Assembly (NCBI RefSeq): GCF_007954275.1
Contig: NZ_VOLT01000015.1
Coordinates: forward strand, 1-64,000
DNA: 64,000 nt
Direction of reading: 5' to 3'
Origin: Colwellia demingiae
GTDB lineage: Bacteria > Pseudomonadota > Gammaproteobacteria > Enterobacterales > Alteromonadaceae
Numbering within the stretch: the stretch's first letter is position 1; the number at the start of each line of letters is the position of its first letter. Positions 44,610 through 54,773 of this stretch are shown here, one piece after another. The position numbers and the translations under genes were made by a program. Below the pieces are notes generated by a model, which saw only the letters and a list, made by a program, of their open reading frames with translations, was not told the origin of the DNA and did no database searches.

Positions 44610-45887
44610 TTACATTTTGTTTAGAACATCCTCAAGAGATTCGCCTTTGCGGATACATTTGATTGTTAGATCATCATCGTTACCTGTTACGGTATAGATC
44701 GCCACTCTAGGTAGGCTGTTATAATCAAAATGATTGGTAAAGTAATAGCCACCAGTATCGTGCACCATCACATAATCGTTGCTTTCTAGTTTTGGTAAGG
44801 CTTGATTACTACAAATAAGATCACCAGCAAAACAACAGGGACCTGCCACATCGGTTGTTACTACTTCTGATGTTCGCGCGGTTTTTTCTTCACCATCTGT
44901 TGTATAGCCAGTCACTCTTATAGGCCATGATTTAGGTAAAAAAGCAGTGCGGGTTATAATTTGTGCACCAGCATGAGTCGTTGCAATATGGCGTCCGCCA
45001 GAGTTTTTAGTGTATTCAACGCGAGTGATAATAACGCCATTTTTAGCAACAATAGCACGACCAAATTCAGTTTTTACTTGATACTTATCGGTAAATAATA
45101 AGGGGACTTCGGCTTTTAAAATATCAGCATAATCTTTAAAACTTGGCTTAATGATCTCTGAACTAAAATTAACAGGTAAGCCGCCGCCAATATCTAAACG
45201 CGTTATTTGTTGAACGCCGACCAGTGAATTGATTTCCTCTGCAAGTTCGGTAATTATTTTAATCCCATTTGCCATTAAAGATAATTCACAGCCATGAGAG
45301 CCAGAGTGCGTATGAATGCTATTTAACCATGGACGCTTTTTATAAATGTTGATGAGTTCATTACGATTGTCACCATCTACTAAGGCGTAACCAAATTTAG
45401 AGGTTGCTGTCGCTGTGCTCGTTGAACCTATTTTTCCACCACCAATTTGAGGGTTTACACGAAAACCTATCACGGATTTACTTTCAGGAAATTCAAGCAT
45501 TAATGCATCAATACGCTCAAGTTCCTGCAAGTTATCTATGTTTAGTGCTATGCCACTCTTTATACAAGTTCTTAAGTCCTGAATTGTTTTTGCTGGCGAA
45601 TCAAAAATAATATTTTCGGTTGAAAATCCGGCGGTAAGGGCTATTAATAGTTCTCCAGGACTAGCAACTTCGGCTCCCATGCCATATTCACGCAAAGGCT
45701 CTAACACTTTAACTAATGCATTAGCCTTGACCGCAAAGGTATGAAAAAAGTTGGCAGGAAAAGCTGCATAGGCGTCATTAACTGTTTTTCTCAAACCATC
45801 TAAATCCATTACGCCAATAGCAGTTAAATTGTGATCAATAACTTGATTGTTAATAGCCGTTTTAATTATGTTTTGTTTTCTGTTCAT
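44610..45887 (-). CDS. Fold-III PLP enzyme (Orn/DAP decarboxylase family)
   Basis: A 425-residue fold-type III PLP protein, related to diaminopimelate and ornithine decarboxylases. The PLP lysine lies in HTFAVKANALVKVL, GGGLP is a phosphate-binding motif, and AGPCCFAGDLI holds the cysteine expected at the active site. Glycines and HSGSHGCEL are in place. The substrate cannot be told; D-amino acids, ornithine or diaminopimelate relatives are possible. I put the start at 45887 (MNRKQNIIK) because the extra 28 codons to 45971 begin with an unsupported TTG. A palindrome lies 120 bases upstream. Not lysA by context. Confidence 0.82.
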   Translation of the reverse strand: MNRKQNIIKTAINNQVIDHNLTAIGVMDLDGLRKTVNDAYAAFPANFFHTFAVKANALVKVLEPLREYGMGAEVASPGELLIALTAGFSTENIIFDSPAKTIQDLRTCIKSGIALNIDNLQELERIDALMLEFPESKSVIGFRVNPQIGGGKIGSTSTATATSKFGYALVDGDNRNELINIYKKRPWLNSIHTHSGSHGCELSLMANGIKIITELAEEINSLVGVQQITRLDIGGGLPVNFSSEIIKPSFKDYADILKAEVPLLFTDKYQVKTEFGRAIVAKNGVIITRVEYTKNSGGRHIATTHAGAQIITRTAFLPKSWPIRVTGYTTDGEEKTARTSEVVTTDVAGPCCFAGDLICSNQALPKLESNDYVMVHDTGGYYFTNHFDYNSLPRVAIYTVTGNDDDLTIKCIRKGESLEDVLNKM

Positions 45888-46006
45888 ATTGGTATCTTTT
45901 AAATTAAGGAAACATGCAACTGTTGTGGTAACAGGTGATTCTTTGTCGATACCTTTAAGATAATGTAGCAAGGTGTAAATGGATAATAGTTAATCTTTGC
46001 TCGGTA

Positions 46007-46021
46007 ATAACTTTGGGTTAT
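46007..46021. promoter_or_regulatory. Near-palindrome ATAACTTTGGGTTAT, candidate operator
   Basis: Differs by one arm base from the ATAACC-N3-GGTTAT pattern. It lies 120 bases upstream of the PLP-enzyme start, the same distance as the other copies from their genes. Confidence 0.5.
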
Positions 46022-46153
46022 GTGCTTAAGTAGTATGTGATTAAGTTCCATAAGCTGCTATTAGCGAATAAAATTACTGCTACAACGTTTGGTTATACCC
46101 TCGACAAAGAAATGAATTTGCCTGTAAAAGCGGCAATAGCTACGCTTTTACTT

Positions 46154-46417
46154 ATACCAAATGAAATAATGAATGGGTCAAGTTAGAGCTGTGTCAGGGA
46201 AGTTAGAACAAGTAAAGTTTGTGCGTATATAGTCGTTCTATATCAAACAAATTTGTGACGTTATCACTTTCCTGACAAGCTCCCAAGGGCGAGTTTAAAA
46301 GGTATATATGCAGCGTTATTGATTTTGACAAGGGAATAACCATTCTCTTCAATCAATGCCTTGCCTCTACACCTTTTAATTCTCGCTGAATGATCTATTC
46401 ATTACTTCAATTGGTAT
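46154..46417 (-). repeat. MITE-like dispersed element, copy B (264 bp)
   Basis: Bounded by ATACCAA (46154-46160) and TTGGTAT (46411-46417). It is the inverted counterpart of the 263-bp copy at 60848-61110, recognisable by GAGTTTAAAAGG, ATTCTCTTCAATCAATGCC and CAGCGTTATTGATTTTGA. The left arm AAAAGGTGTA pairs with the right TATACCTTTT (minus orientation). A copy-A reading frame is interrupted by a stop here (TGG to TGA), so it is unlikely to code for protein. It lies between the PLP gene and GDH. Confidence 0.8.
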
Positions 46418-46509
46418 TACACCAACTGGATTCATTAATAAACCATTTGGTGTTAGCACCTTCTCCCTTATGAGAATGGCTCTTATTATACCAATTAAGG
46501 CAATTTATT

Positions 46510-49500
46510 GTGACTGTCACTACTGATTTAGAATTATGTCGTTTTATAAATGAAAGCTACCAGGAAGCAGACGTTATTGCTTTTGAAAGATTCTCTCAGC
46601 AAATGTTTAACAGCGCGCTCAGTGCTGATTTAAAAACGCTTTCAACGTTACAGCGTTATCAAATAGCCTTGTTATTATGGCAATCTTTTTGCTGTCGTAG
46701 TACAAATGAAAATAAAGTTGTTATCGAAAATAGAACACAACAAGATGCGCTAGCTGATGGAGCAATCATATCAATTATTACTGATGATAAAGCTTTTATT
46801 GTTGATTCAATCTCTGCGTTAATGATGGCACATGGGTATAAAATTAATATGTTTTTGCACCCAGTCGTCAATCGAAATCAAATTTTAGAAAGCAAAGAAC
46901 AAACGGATAATTTTTTTCAAGATGAGTCAATTTTATATATAGAGCTTGCTAATCAACTAGGGCCAATAGTGATTGGAGAGCTGGTTGAAACAATCCAGAA
47001 ATTGTTGGCTGATATCGCTAGAGTGACTCAAGATTGGCCTTTAATGATGGCCAAAAGTGAAGAAATAACGCATGAGTCGTCGAGTTTCGATGGTATTAAT
47101 GCCAAAAGGTTTTTATCCTGGCTTTGTCAGGAACACTTTGTTTTTATTGGTTATAATTTTATTGGTGCAAATAATATCGGTAACGCGATACTAGAAAACA
47201 ACTGTTTAGGTGTATTCAATGATGATGTTAAAGCAAGTAATCCCGCGTTAACGCTTACTAGTGCGGAATTTAAACAATTTATTGCCACGCAAAGCACACT
47301 GAAAGTAAGTAAGTCATTAGTAAAATCAACTATTCATCGGCATGACTATCTTGATTTGGTCAGTGTTAAAGAGTTCTCAAAAGATAGAAAGCTAATTGCT
47401 ATTCATCAGTTTTCAGGTTTGTTTACTCAAGTTGCTAATAACCTCCACCCGAATAAGATTCCTTTTTTGAATGCGAAGTTAGCACAAGTCCTACAACAGC
47501 TTAACCTGAAATTGGATAGTCATGATTATCGTAATTTTATCCATATTCTTGCGGTTTTACCCAAAAGGGAATTATATGAAAGTAGCGTTGAACAACTACT
47601 TGTTTTAGCGAAGAGCATACATAGTCTTAACGTGAGAAGTAACTCAGGTGTTTTTATCAGAGAAAATGATTTTGATGAACAAATTTCCGTGCTGGTATTT
47701 GTTTCTAAAGATGCATTTTGTACGGATTTACGCGATGAAATTGAAGGTGAGTTATCAAGGGCTTATCAAGGCGAAATATTATCACGTAATTCGATGCTCA
47801 ATGATAATTACCTAGCGCAATGGCATTTTATTGTTAAAAAAGGCGAATGCCTTAATCAAGAAGTCGATATTAGCGCGCTGATAGCAAGTATCGAGACTAA
47901 AACGCAAAGTTGGAATGAAAATTTAATCACGCTGGTTTCGCAATTATGTCAGGGCCAACAAGTAAGTTTATTACTTAAGAAATATAATAATGCTTTTTCA
48001 AAAAGCTATCGAGAGCACTTTTCTCCAAAACAAGCCATCGGAGCGATAAATAACATCGAGTGTTTACATGCTAATAATACTCATCAGTTTCAAATTTATC
48101 GTTCAGCACAAAGTCAAAGTGAGCTTACCTTAAATATATATACCGTAGAGAAAACCATTGCGTTAAGTGATTCTATCCCCATTCTAGAGCAGTTTGGTTT
48201 CAGACCTGTGGATGAATTTAGCTTCAAAGTCAGTTGTTCAAATAGCGATGCTAGGAGCAAAGTTTATAGTTATACCCTTGAGTACTCTAATGAAGATGTA
48301 GATATTGATGCTATAAAAATCAATCTTGAACACGCATTAGCAGAGGTTTGGGTGGGTAAAATTGAAAGTGATGGTTACAACAAGTTATTACTTGGTGCCA
48401 ATCTCAATATCAGACAAATTGTTGTTATCCGTGCATACGGTAAATATTTACGTCAATTAGGTCTTGGTTACTCTGAAGAGTACTTCCAGCAAGCTTTGAT
48501 TAGTTACCCTAGTATCGTTCATGGCTTAGTCAACTTATTCGAAGCACGTTTTGCACTAAGTGATCAAGGTATTGAACAACGAAAAGCAGTAACTGAGCTC
48601 ATCAAAGCGGATCTACTGCAAAGCTTAACTACCGTCTCAAAAATAGATCATGACAGGATTTTGCGTAATTTTATTGCTGCTATCTCGGCAACAGTAAGAA
48701 CTAACTTTTATCAAAAATCGTCTACGGGTGAGGCAAAAACTTATTGCTCCTTTAAAATACGCAGCGGCGAAATAGATGATGCACCACAACCGAGACCTTA
48801 TGTAGAAACCTTTGTTTATTCTCCTCAAGTTGAAGGCGTTCATTTAAGGTTTGCTCCCGTTTCTCGGGGTGGTTTACGATGGTCCGACAGGCAAGAAGAC
48901 TTTAGAACTGAAGTATTAGGATTAGTTAAAGCGCAACAAGTTAAAAATGTTGTTATCGTGCCACAAGGTGCTAAAGGCGGCTTTGTACCTAAGCAACTAC
49001 CCGACAACGGCTCGCGTGAAAGTGTTACTAACGAAGCGATTAGTTGTTATAAGGTCTTTATCTCTGCTTTATTAGACATCACTGATAATAATACTGCTAA
49101 CGGAATAGTTAAGCCTCAAAATGTTGTTTGTTTTGACGATGATGATAGTTACCTCGTTGTAGCTGCGGATAAAGGTACGGCTACCTTTTCTGATATTGCT
49201 AACAAAATAGCTAATGATTATGGCTTTTGGCTGGGTGATGCGTTTGCCTCGGGAGGTAGTGTTGGCTACGACCATAAAAAGATGGGTATCACTGCTAAAG
49301 GTGCTTGGGTATCAGTACAACGGCATTTTAGTGAGATGGATATTGATGTCCAACAAGATGAAATCAGTGTGATTGGTATTGGTGATATGTCCGGAGATGT
49401 CTTTGGCAATGGCATGTTATCTTCCAAAACGATAAAACTGGTGGCTGCTTTTGACCATCGCGATATATTTATCGATCCTAATCCTGATAGTGCCTTGAGT

Positions 49501-51255
49501 TATGTTGAACGAAACAGGCTTTACCACCTTGAACGTTCATCGTGGCAGGATTACGACAAAGCATTAATTTCTTACGGTGGTGGTGTTTTTAGTCGCTCGG
49601 TCAAACATATTGAATTAACGACAGAAATAAAACAATTACTTAATATTGATAACCAGATAAAACAGTTGTCGCCAGATGAATTAATTCGTCAGATTTTACA
49701 GTGTCAGGCAGATTTACTTTGGTTTGGTGGCATTGGAACTTATGTCAAAGCTAGTACTGAAATTAATACCGAAGTAGGGGACAAGGCTAATGATCTATTA
49801 CGTATTAATGGTAATGAATTACAGTGCAAAGTCATTGGTGAAGGTGGCAACTTAGGTTGCAGTCAGCTTGCCCGAGTAGAGTTTTCAAAAGGTGGTGGTA
49901 AAATTAATACCGATGCAGTTGATAACTCAGCAGGTGTTAATTGTTCAGACAGTGAAGTGAATATTAAAATTTTGCTTAATGGTTTAGTTGATAATAAAAG
50001 TATGACAAAAGCTGAACGTGATCACTTATTAGCAACCATGACAGACGAAGTTGGCGCTATGGTACTGCGTAATAATTATTATCAAGCGCAAGCGTTAAGT
50101 ATTGATGAGGCGAACAGTCAGTCTCACTTTGATAGTTTTACCCGTTTGAGCCAATACTTGGTTAATAATGTTGGCTTAAATCGTGAGTTAGAATACTTGC
50201 CTGATGATGAAGAACTACAATCGAGAAATTTAGCACAACAAGGGTTAACTAGGCCTGAGTTAGCGGTGTTGATGGCGTATTCAAAAATGGATGTGCATGA
50301 TGCTCTATTAGAAGAAAAACAATTACTAACGGATGGGTATTTCCAAAAGTACTTATTATCAGCGTTTCCTAATGTGTTAGCTAAAAAATATACTCAAGAC
50401 ATTCTCAGTCATCCTTTAGCACAACAAATTATCGCTACCAGTGTCGCTAATGAAATCTTTAATCGTGGTGGAATACATGCTGTAAGAGAGCAGACAGGTG
50501 CGACTATAGCCGAAATTGTTAAAGCTTTTATTATTGCGAAAGAAGTTTTTTCACTTGATAATATTTGGTCTGAAATTGAGTCTTTACATGGGAACGTCTC
50601 GGCACAAGTACAAATTAAGATGATGATAGAGGTGCAACGATTTTATCGTCTGATGGCTATCTGGTTTATCAACCATTCTAGCTCAGGTGATAGTATTGCT
50701 ACTATAGTGCAGCGTTATTCCCCTGGAATTAACACCCTACAGCAACTTAATGGTGATGAAATCACTTTGCCTTTTTCGCCAGTTGATGAATCACTGTATC
50801 AACTTAAAAGTGAAGTTGACGGTTTAGTCTTAGTGGATACTATTCATCAATTAAAAGTATCGAGCGTGGTTTTTTGCGACATTGTTAAAACGGCTTCAGA
50901 GCTTAATTTATCGGTGACAGAAATTCTTCCTTGTTACTGTCAAGTAAGTAAAATACTTGGTCTTGCTTGGTTAATTGAGCAAACGGAAAAAGTGCAGGCT
51001 AAAGATCATTGGTCAAGGTTAGCACGTTTTAGTTTGTTACTTGATTTGTTAGAGTTCAGGGAAAAACTCGTACTTACGGTGCTCAAGAATAACCGAGAGT
51101 CATCTACTGATATTGCAATTGAACTATGGGCTACAAGCAAAAAAACGGAATTAAATAGGGTGCATAGAGTGTTGGACGATTTAAAGGTTGCCGGTACGGT
51201 ACACATTAATAAACTCTACTTCGCCAATCGCCAACTAAAAGCTTTAATCGCTTAA
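46510..51255 (+). CDS. gdhB: NAD-specific glutamate dehydrogenase, large (180-kDa) type
   Basis: A 1581-residue GDH of the L_180 type. The catalytic core (about residues 740-1240) has RGGLRWSDRQEDFRTEVLGLV near 787 and the catalytic lysine region VPQGAKGGFVPKQ near 819, with a GDMSGDVFGNGML dinucleotide-binding segment. The N-terminal 700 residues carry ACT-like regulatory domains. It oxidises L-glutamate to 2-oxoglutarate and ammonia with NAD, typically in catabolism. GTG start with AAGG at 10 bases. Central to the locus: it links glutamate import to the TCA cycle. Confidence 0.95.
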   Translation: MTVTTDLELCRFINESYQEADVIAFERFSQQMFNSALSADLKTLSTLQRYQIALLLWQSFCCRSTNENKVVIENRTQQDALADGAIISIITDDKAFIVDSISALMMAHGYKINMFLHPVVNRNQILESKEQTDNFFQDESILYIELANQLGPIVIGELVETIQKLLADIARVTQDWPLMMAKSEEITHESSSFDGINAKRFLSWLCQEHFVFIGYNFIGANNIGNAILENNCLGVFNDDVKASNPALTLTSAEFKQFIATQSTLKVSKSLVKSTIHRHDYLDLVSVKEFSKDRKLIAIHQFSGLFTQVANNLHPNKIPFLNAKLAQVLQQLNLKLDSHDYRNFIHILAVLPKRELYESSVEQLLVLAKSIHSLNVRSNSGVFIRENDFDEQISVLVFVSKDAFCTDLRDEIEGELSRAYQGEILSRNSMLNDNYLAQWHFIVKKGECLNQEVDISALIASIETKTQSWNENLITLVSQLCQGQQVSLLLKKYNNAFSKSYREHFSPKQAIGAINNIECLHANNTHQFQIYRSAQSQSELTLNIYTVEKTIALSDSIPILEQFGFRPVDEFSFKVSCSNSDARSKVYSYTLEYSNEDVDIDAIKINLEHALAEVWVGKIESDGYNKLLLGANLNIRQIVVIRAYGKYLRQLGLGYSEEYFQQALISYPSIVHGLVNLFEARFALSDQGIEQRKAVTELIKADLLQSLTTVSKIDHDRILRNFIAAISATVRTNFYQKSSTGEAKTYCSFKIRSGEIDDAPQPRPYVETFVYSPQVEGVHLRFAPVSRGGLRWSDRQEDFRTEVLGLVKAQQVKNVVIVPQGAKGGFVPKQLPDNGSRESVTNEAISCYKVFISALLDITDNNTANGIVKPQNVVCFDDDDSYLVVAADKGTATFSDIANKIANDYGFWLGDAFASGGSVGYDHKKMGITAKGAWVSVQRHFSEMDIDVQQDEISVIGIGDMSGDVFGNGMLSSKTIKLVAAFDHRDIFIDPNPDSALSYVERNRLYHLERSSWQDYDKALISYGGGVFSRSVKHIELTTEIKQLLNIDNQIKQLSPDELIRQILQCQADLLWFGGIGTYVKASTEINTEVGDKANDLLRINGNELQCKVIGEGGNLGCSQLARVEFSKGGGKINTDAVDNSAGVNCSDSEVNIKILLNGLVDNKSMTKAERDHLLATMTDEVGAMVLRNNYYQAQALSIDEANSQSHFDSFTRLSQYLVNNVGLNRELEYLPDDEELQSRNLAQQGLTRPELAVLMAYSKMDVHDALLEEKQLLTDGYFQKYLLSAFPNVLAKKYTQDILSHPLAQQIIATSVANEIFNRGGIHAVREQTGATIAEIVKAFIIAKEVFSLDNIWSEIESLHGNVSAQVQIKMMIEVQRFYRLMAIWFINHSSSGDSIATIVQRYSPGINTLQQLNGDEITLPFSPVDESLYQLKSEVDGLVLVDTIHQLKVSSVVFCDIVKTASELNLSVTEILPCYCQVSKILGLAWLIEQTEKVQAKDHWSRLARFSLLLDLLEFREKLVLTVLKNNRESSTDIAIELWATSKKTELNRVHRVLDDLKVAGTVHINKLYFANRQLKALIA

Positions 51256-51496
51256 CTATTAACTTTTAACAACTGCAGCAGCATTAATTACCTGTCACTT
51301 GCTTGTAATAAGCAGTGATAGGTAATGATCACTGCTTAATGATTTTATCTGTCACCTTTAACCGTCCACTTTCTTAATTAAATCAATAGCTATCAACAAA
51401 TCATTCTTCTATTTCATAATAGTTTTCTATAATTTATCTGAATAATGCTACTTTTTCCGTTAAAGATAGCATTAATATACTTAGATAAAATTCAAC

Positions 51497-51515
51497 CTAT
51501 AACCCTAGGTTATAG
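51497..51515. promoter_or_regulatory. Palindrome CTATAACC-CTA-GGTTATAG, candidate operator
   Basis: Perfect 8-bp arms around CTA, about 121-133 bases upstream of the TonB receptor start. It repeats the pattern at 43106. Confidence 0.7.
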
Positions 51516-51647
51516 ATAAGCAATAAAGGGTCAATTGTTAAAGCTGTAATTTAAGTTCATGGTTAAGGTGAATGAAACGTAACTAAATGATCAGGTAGCT
51601 AATAACCTGACAATTATAAAACAAGCGAAATTACAATGGTGGATGTC

Positions 51648-54600
51648 ATGAAAGATAGATCAATGCTTAAGTCTAAACTATCACATTTGAGTTTATGTGT
51701 GCTAACAGCACTTACTTCTCAAGTTGTCTTTGCTGCAGAGAAAGCAGAAGTGAAAGAGGAAGAAATTGAAAGAATTTCTATCGTAGGTTCAAATATCAAG
51801 GGTAGCACTATGACAAGTGTTTTACCTGTTACCGAGCTTGATGCTGAAGACATCGCTGCAACTGGCGCTTTAGATGGAGATGAACTTTTACGTTCTATTC
51901 CTCAAATAGGTGCTGTTGGCTTTACAGGCACTCGAGGTGGTAATACCGGAACGAATGCCGCACGTGGTGATGTTGGCTCAGTTAACTTACGTAGCATAGG
52001 TGAAGGTAATACCTTAGTTTTACTTAATGGTCGCCGTATGGTTAATCACCCGATTACTCAAACAAACTTTGGCGTACCGGTAACCTCGGTTAACTCTAAT
52101 ACCTTACCTATTTCAGGACTTGCGCGTGTTGAAGTTTTACGTGATGGTGCTGGCGCACTGTATGGCTCTGATGCTGTTGCGGGCGTAGTGAACTACGTGA
52201 CCAAAGAAGATTTTGAAGGTGGCAATTTTAAAGTGCGTTATGGCGCAGAGCAAGGCACCGATCGTAATGATTTCACCTTATCTGGTAACAAAGGTTTTGA
52301 ATTCAATAATAGCCAAACATTTTTCATGATTAGTGCAAACTACGCCAAGAAAACGGGTTTACAAGCGTCAGAAAATGGTTTCTCTAGTAATCAAGATTTA
52401 CGCTCAAGAGCACCTGAAGAATTTGCCGGCGATACCGATTTTGATAACCGTTCTACATTAGAGCCTCATGCAGATCTACATTATATAGGTTTACCGAGCA
52501 AAATTGATGATTACATCGTTCGCCCAGTGTCATATATTAATAATGCGGGTGAACAACAATCCGCTGGCAGTTGTGGTGGTGGAGCTTTAGCTTCCGGTGG
52601 CGGAGTTATGGGTGATGTATGTCTTGATGCCGCAGGTAGTCACGATAGAGCATTACGTCCTAACCGTAATGAAGAACGTACCTTAGTACCTGATATTGAT
52701 CGATTAAATCTTTTTACTAACTTAAGTCATGAATTTAATAATGGTGTAGAATTTTATAACGAGTCTACTTATTACCGTTCTAAAACTAAGCGTCAATGGG
52801 AACAATCAGCCATATTAAGTAATGGTACTTTTGATGTACCAGCACACAGTTATTACAATCCATTTGGTCCTGTAAACTTTGCCGATGGCCGTGTTAATCC
52901 TAATCGTATTGCTGGTTTAGACCCTGCGGTAGTACCCGTTGAAGGTCTTGCTTATAATTTACGTATTCGCCCAACTGATGTTGGTCCACGTCAAGTTGAA
53001 GTTGAAAGTACTAGTTACCGTTTCTTAAATGGTTTTCGTGGTACCTACGACGATTGGGATTGGGATACGGGTGTATTATATAGTGAAGCAAAAACTGACG
53101 ATAACATGAGTAATCGTATTAGTTCTCCTTTATTACTAGCACAGTTAAGTTTAGATACTGCTGACGCTTACAACCCTTTTACAGGTGTTAATCCAGATAA
53201 CCCAGCGAGCATCATAGATTCAACGCCTAACCCACAATCTAGTATTAATCCGTTTTTAACTACCGCTCAACGTAGTGCAAAAACATCATTAACAATGCTA
53301 GATTTCAAAGCTTCAAATCCATTTATGTTTGAATTACCTGGCGGTGAGGCCGGTCTAGCTTTCGGTTTAGAATATCGTAAAGAAACGTTAGATGAAGACA
53401 ATAGTTCAAACTTTGATGGATCAGAACCTTTTGTTGAAGGTAATGCTGATCCGGTTAACCTAAGTAGTTTACAAGGTAGTAGTGTTCGCCTAGATGTTTC
53501 TGGTGAGCGTGAAGTTTATTCTGCTTATGTAGAGCTTGCTTTACCATTACTCGCAGATCTTCCTGCTATTCATAGTTTAGATGTGCAATTAGCCGCACGT
53601 TATGAAGACTTTAGCGATATAGGTAATATAACTCGACCTAAAATGGCCGTGTCATGGTTCCCCGTTGAAATGCTTCAATTTAGAGGTGCCGTATCTAAAG
53701 GCTTTAGAGCGCCAAACCTCATTCAGCTAAATTCACCAGGCGCTACATTGACTACAGGTGTAGATGATTATGCTGAAAATTCCTTGGATGCCAATGGAAA
53801 CGTTGTTGTTAATTCTGATACTTTAGCAGATGGCGGCTCTGGTAATGGTAACTACAATCTATCAACATCAGGTAACAAAGATTTAGAGGCTGAAGAAAGT
53901 GAAAATATAAGTGTAGGTTTAACATTACAAGTTATGGATAACTTAACCTTTACTTATGATTGGTGGGAAATTGAGACAACAGGTACTGTTGGTGTTCTTT
54001 CTGATGAGAATATTTCACGTTTAGACTTGATTGCAAGAGGAGAAGGTTCATCAAATCCTGACGTTATTCGAGGCCCTATTGACGCGGATAATCCATTAGG
54101 AGAAATTGTTCAAATTAATCGCCGCTATGAAAACCTAAACACTCGTACAATTACTGGTTACGATATTGCTATCAATTATGATTTGAATACTTCAGTGGGT
54201 GATTTTGGCCTATCATTAAATGGTGCTAGAACATTAAAATTTGACCAAGAAGCTGGCGGTGATGCGTCGTTAATTGTCGATGCGGGTGCTGATCCTGAAG
54301 TATTAGGTACTGCAGTGGGTGATATCGTTGGAACAAACAGTATTCCAGAATGGCAAGCAACAGCATCATTAAAATGGAAATCAAATGATGCGCTATGGGG
54401 CGCAGGTTTATTTGTTAAATACGTTGGTGAAGTTGACAATACCAGTGTATCCAAAACCGTTGATAGCGTAACAACATTCTATACCTCCAAAGCGCAAACT
54501 CGAGCAAATACTTACGTAACTCGTAATGACTTCATGGGATACGAAGGTGTGAGTCTAAGTTTTGGTATTAATAATGTCTTTGATCAAGAACCACCATTGG

Positions 54601-54683
54601 CTGATACTACCTTTGGTTATGACGGTTCATTACATTCAAGCCGTGGAAGATACTTCTATACCAGTGCTAATTTCAGTTTTTAA
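51648..54683 (+). CDS. TonB-dependent outer-membrane receptor (oligomer/peptide type)
   Basis: A 1011-residue TonB receptor. It has a signal peptide (cleavage near FA-AEK), a TonB-box-like EEIERISIVGS, a plug (about residues 50-190, with LRSIGEGNTLVLLNGRRMV and VEVLRDGAGALYGSDAVAGVVNY) and a barrel ending ASFSF-like (SANFSF). The style is that of large SusC-free receptors for peptides or glycans rather than siderophores. ATG 51648 has GGTGG ahead; 51636 is an alternative. It heads the receptor-M14-deacylase set and has the palindrome upstream, so it should import the polymer or oligomer that the next two enzymes process. Confidence 0.93.
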   Translation: MKDRSMLKSKLSHLSLCVLTALTSQVVFAAEKAEVKEEEIERISIVGSNIKGSTMTSVLPVTELDAEDIAATGALDGDELLRSIPQIGAVGFTGTRGGNTGTNAARGDVGSVNLRSIGEGNTLVLLNGRRMVNHPITQTNFGVPVTSVNSNTLPISGLARVEVLRDGAGALYGSDAVAGVVNYVTKEDFEGGNFKVRYGAEQGTDRNDFTLSGNKGFEFNNSQTFFMISANYAKKTGLQASENGFSSNQDLRSRAPEEFAGDTDFDNRSTLEPHADLHYIGLPSKIDDYIVRPVSYINNAGEQQSAGSCGGGALASGGGVMGDVCLDAAGSHDRALRPNRNEERTLVPDIDRLNLFTNLSHEFNNGVEFYNESTYYRSKTKRQWEQSAILSNGTFDVPAHSYYNPFGPVNFADGRVNPNRIAGLDPAVVPVEGLAYNLRIRPTDVGPRQVEVESTSYRFLNGFRGTYDDWDWDTGVLYSEAKTDDNMSNRISSPLLLAQLSLDTADAYNPFTGVNPDNPASIIDSTPNPQSSINPFLTTAQRSAKTSLTMLDFKASNPFMFELPGGEAGLAFGLEYRKETLDEDNSSNFDGSEPFVEGNADPVNLSSLQGSSVRLDVSGEREVYSAYVELALPLLADLPAIHSLDVQLAARYEDFSDIGNITRPKMAVSWFPVEMLQFRGAVSKGFRAPNLIQLNSPGATLTTGVDDYAENSLDANGNVVVNSDTLADGGSGNGNYNLSTSGNKDLEAEESENISVGLTLQVMDNLTFTYDWWEIETTGTVGVLSDENISRLDLIARGEGSSNPDVIRGPIDADNPLGEIVQINRRYENLNTRTITGYDIAINYDLNTSVGDFGLSLNGARTLKFDQEAGGDASLIVDAGADPEVLGTAVGDIVGTNSIPEWQATASLKWKSNDALWGAGLFVKYVGEVDNTSVSKTVDSVTTFYTSKAQTRANTYVTRNDFMGYEGVSLSFGINNVFDQEPPLADTTFGYDGSLHSSRGRYFYTSANFSF

Positions 54684-54773
54684 TGATTAATTAGTAACAA
54701 ACCATATGGCTTGGCTAACTCAAAGTAGTCAGGCCATATTTTCTTTCTCATGCAAGTTTATAAAGAACCAATT

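Noticed and set aside
44610-45887. Calling the fold-III PLP gene lysA
   Set aside because: Family is right, but the context is a catabolic glutamate locus and key substrate residues cannot be confirmed by eye.
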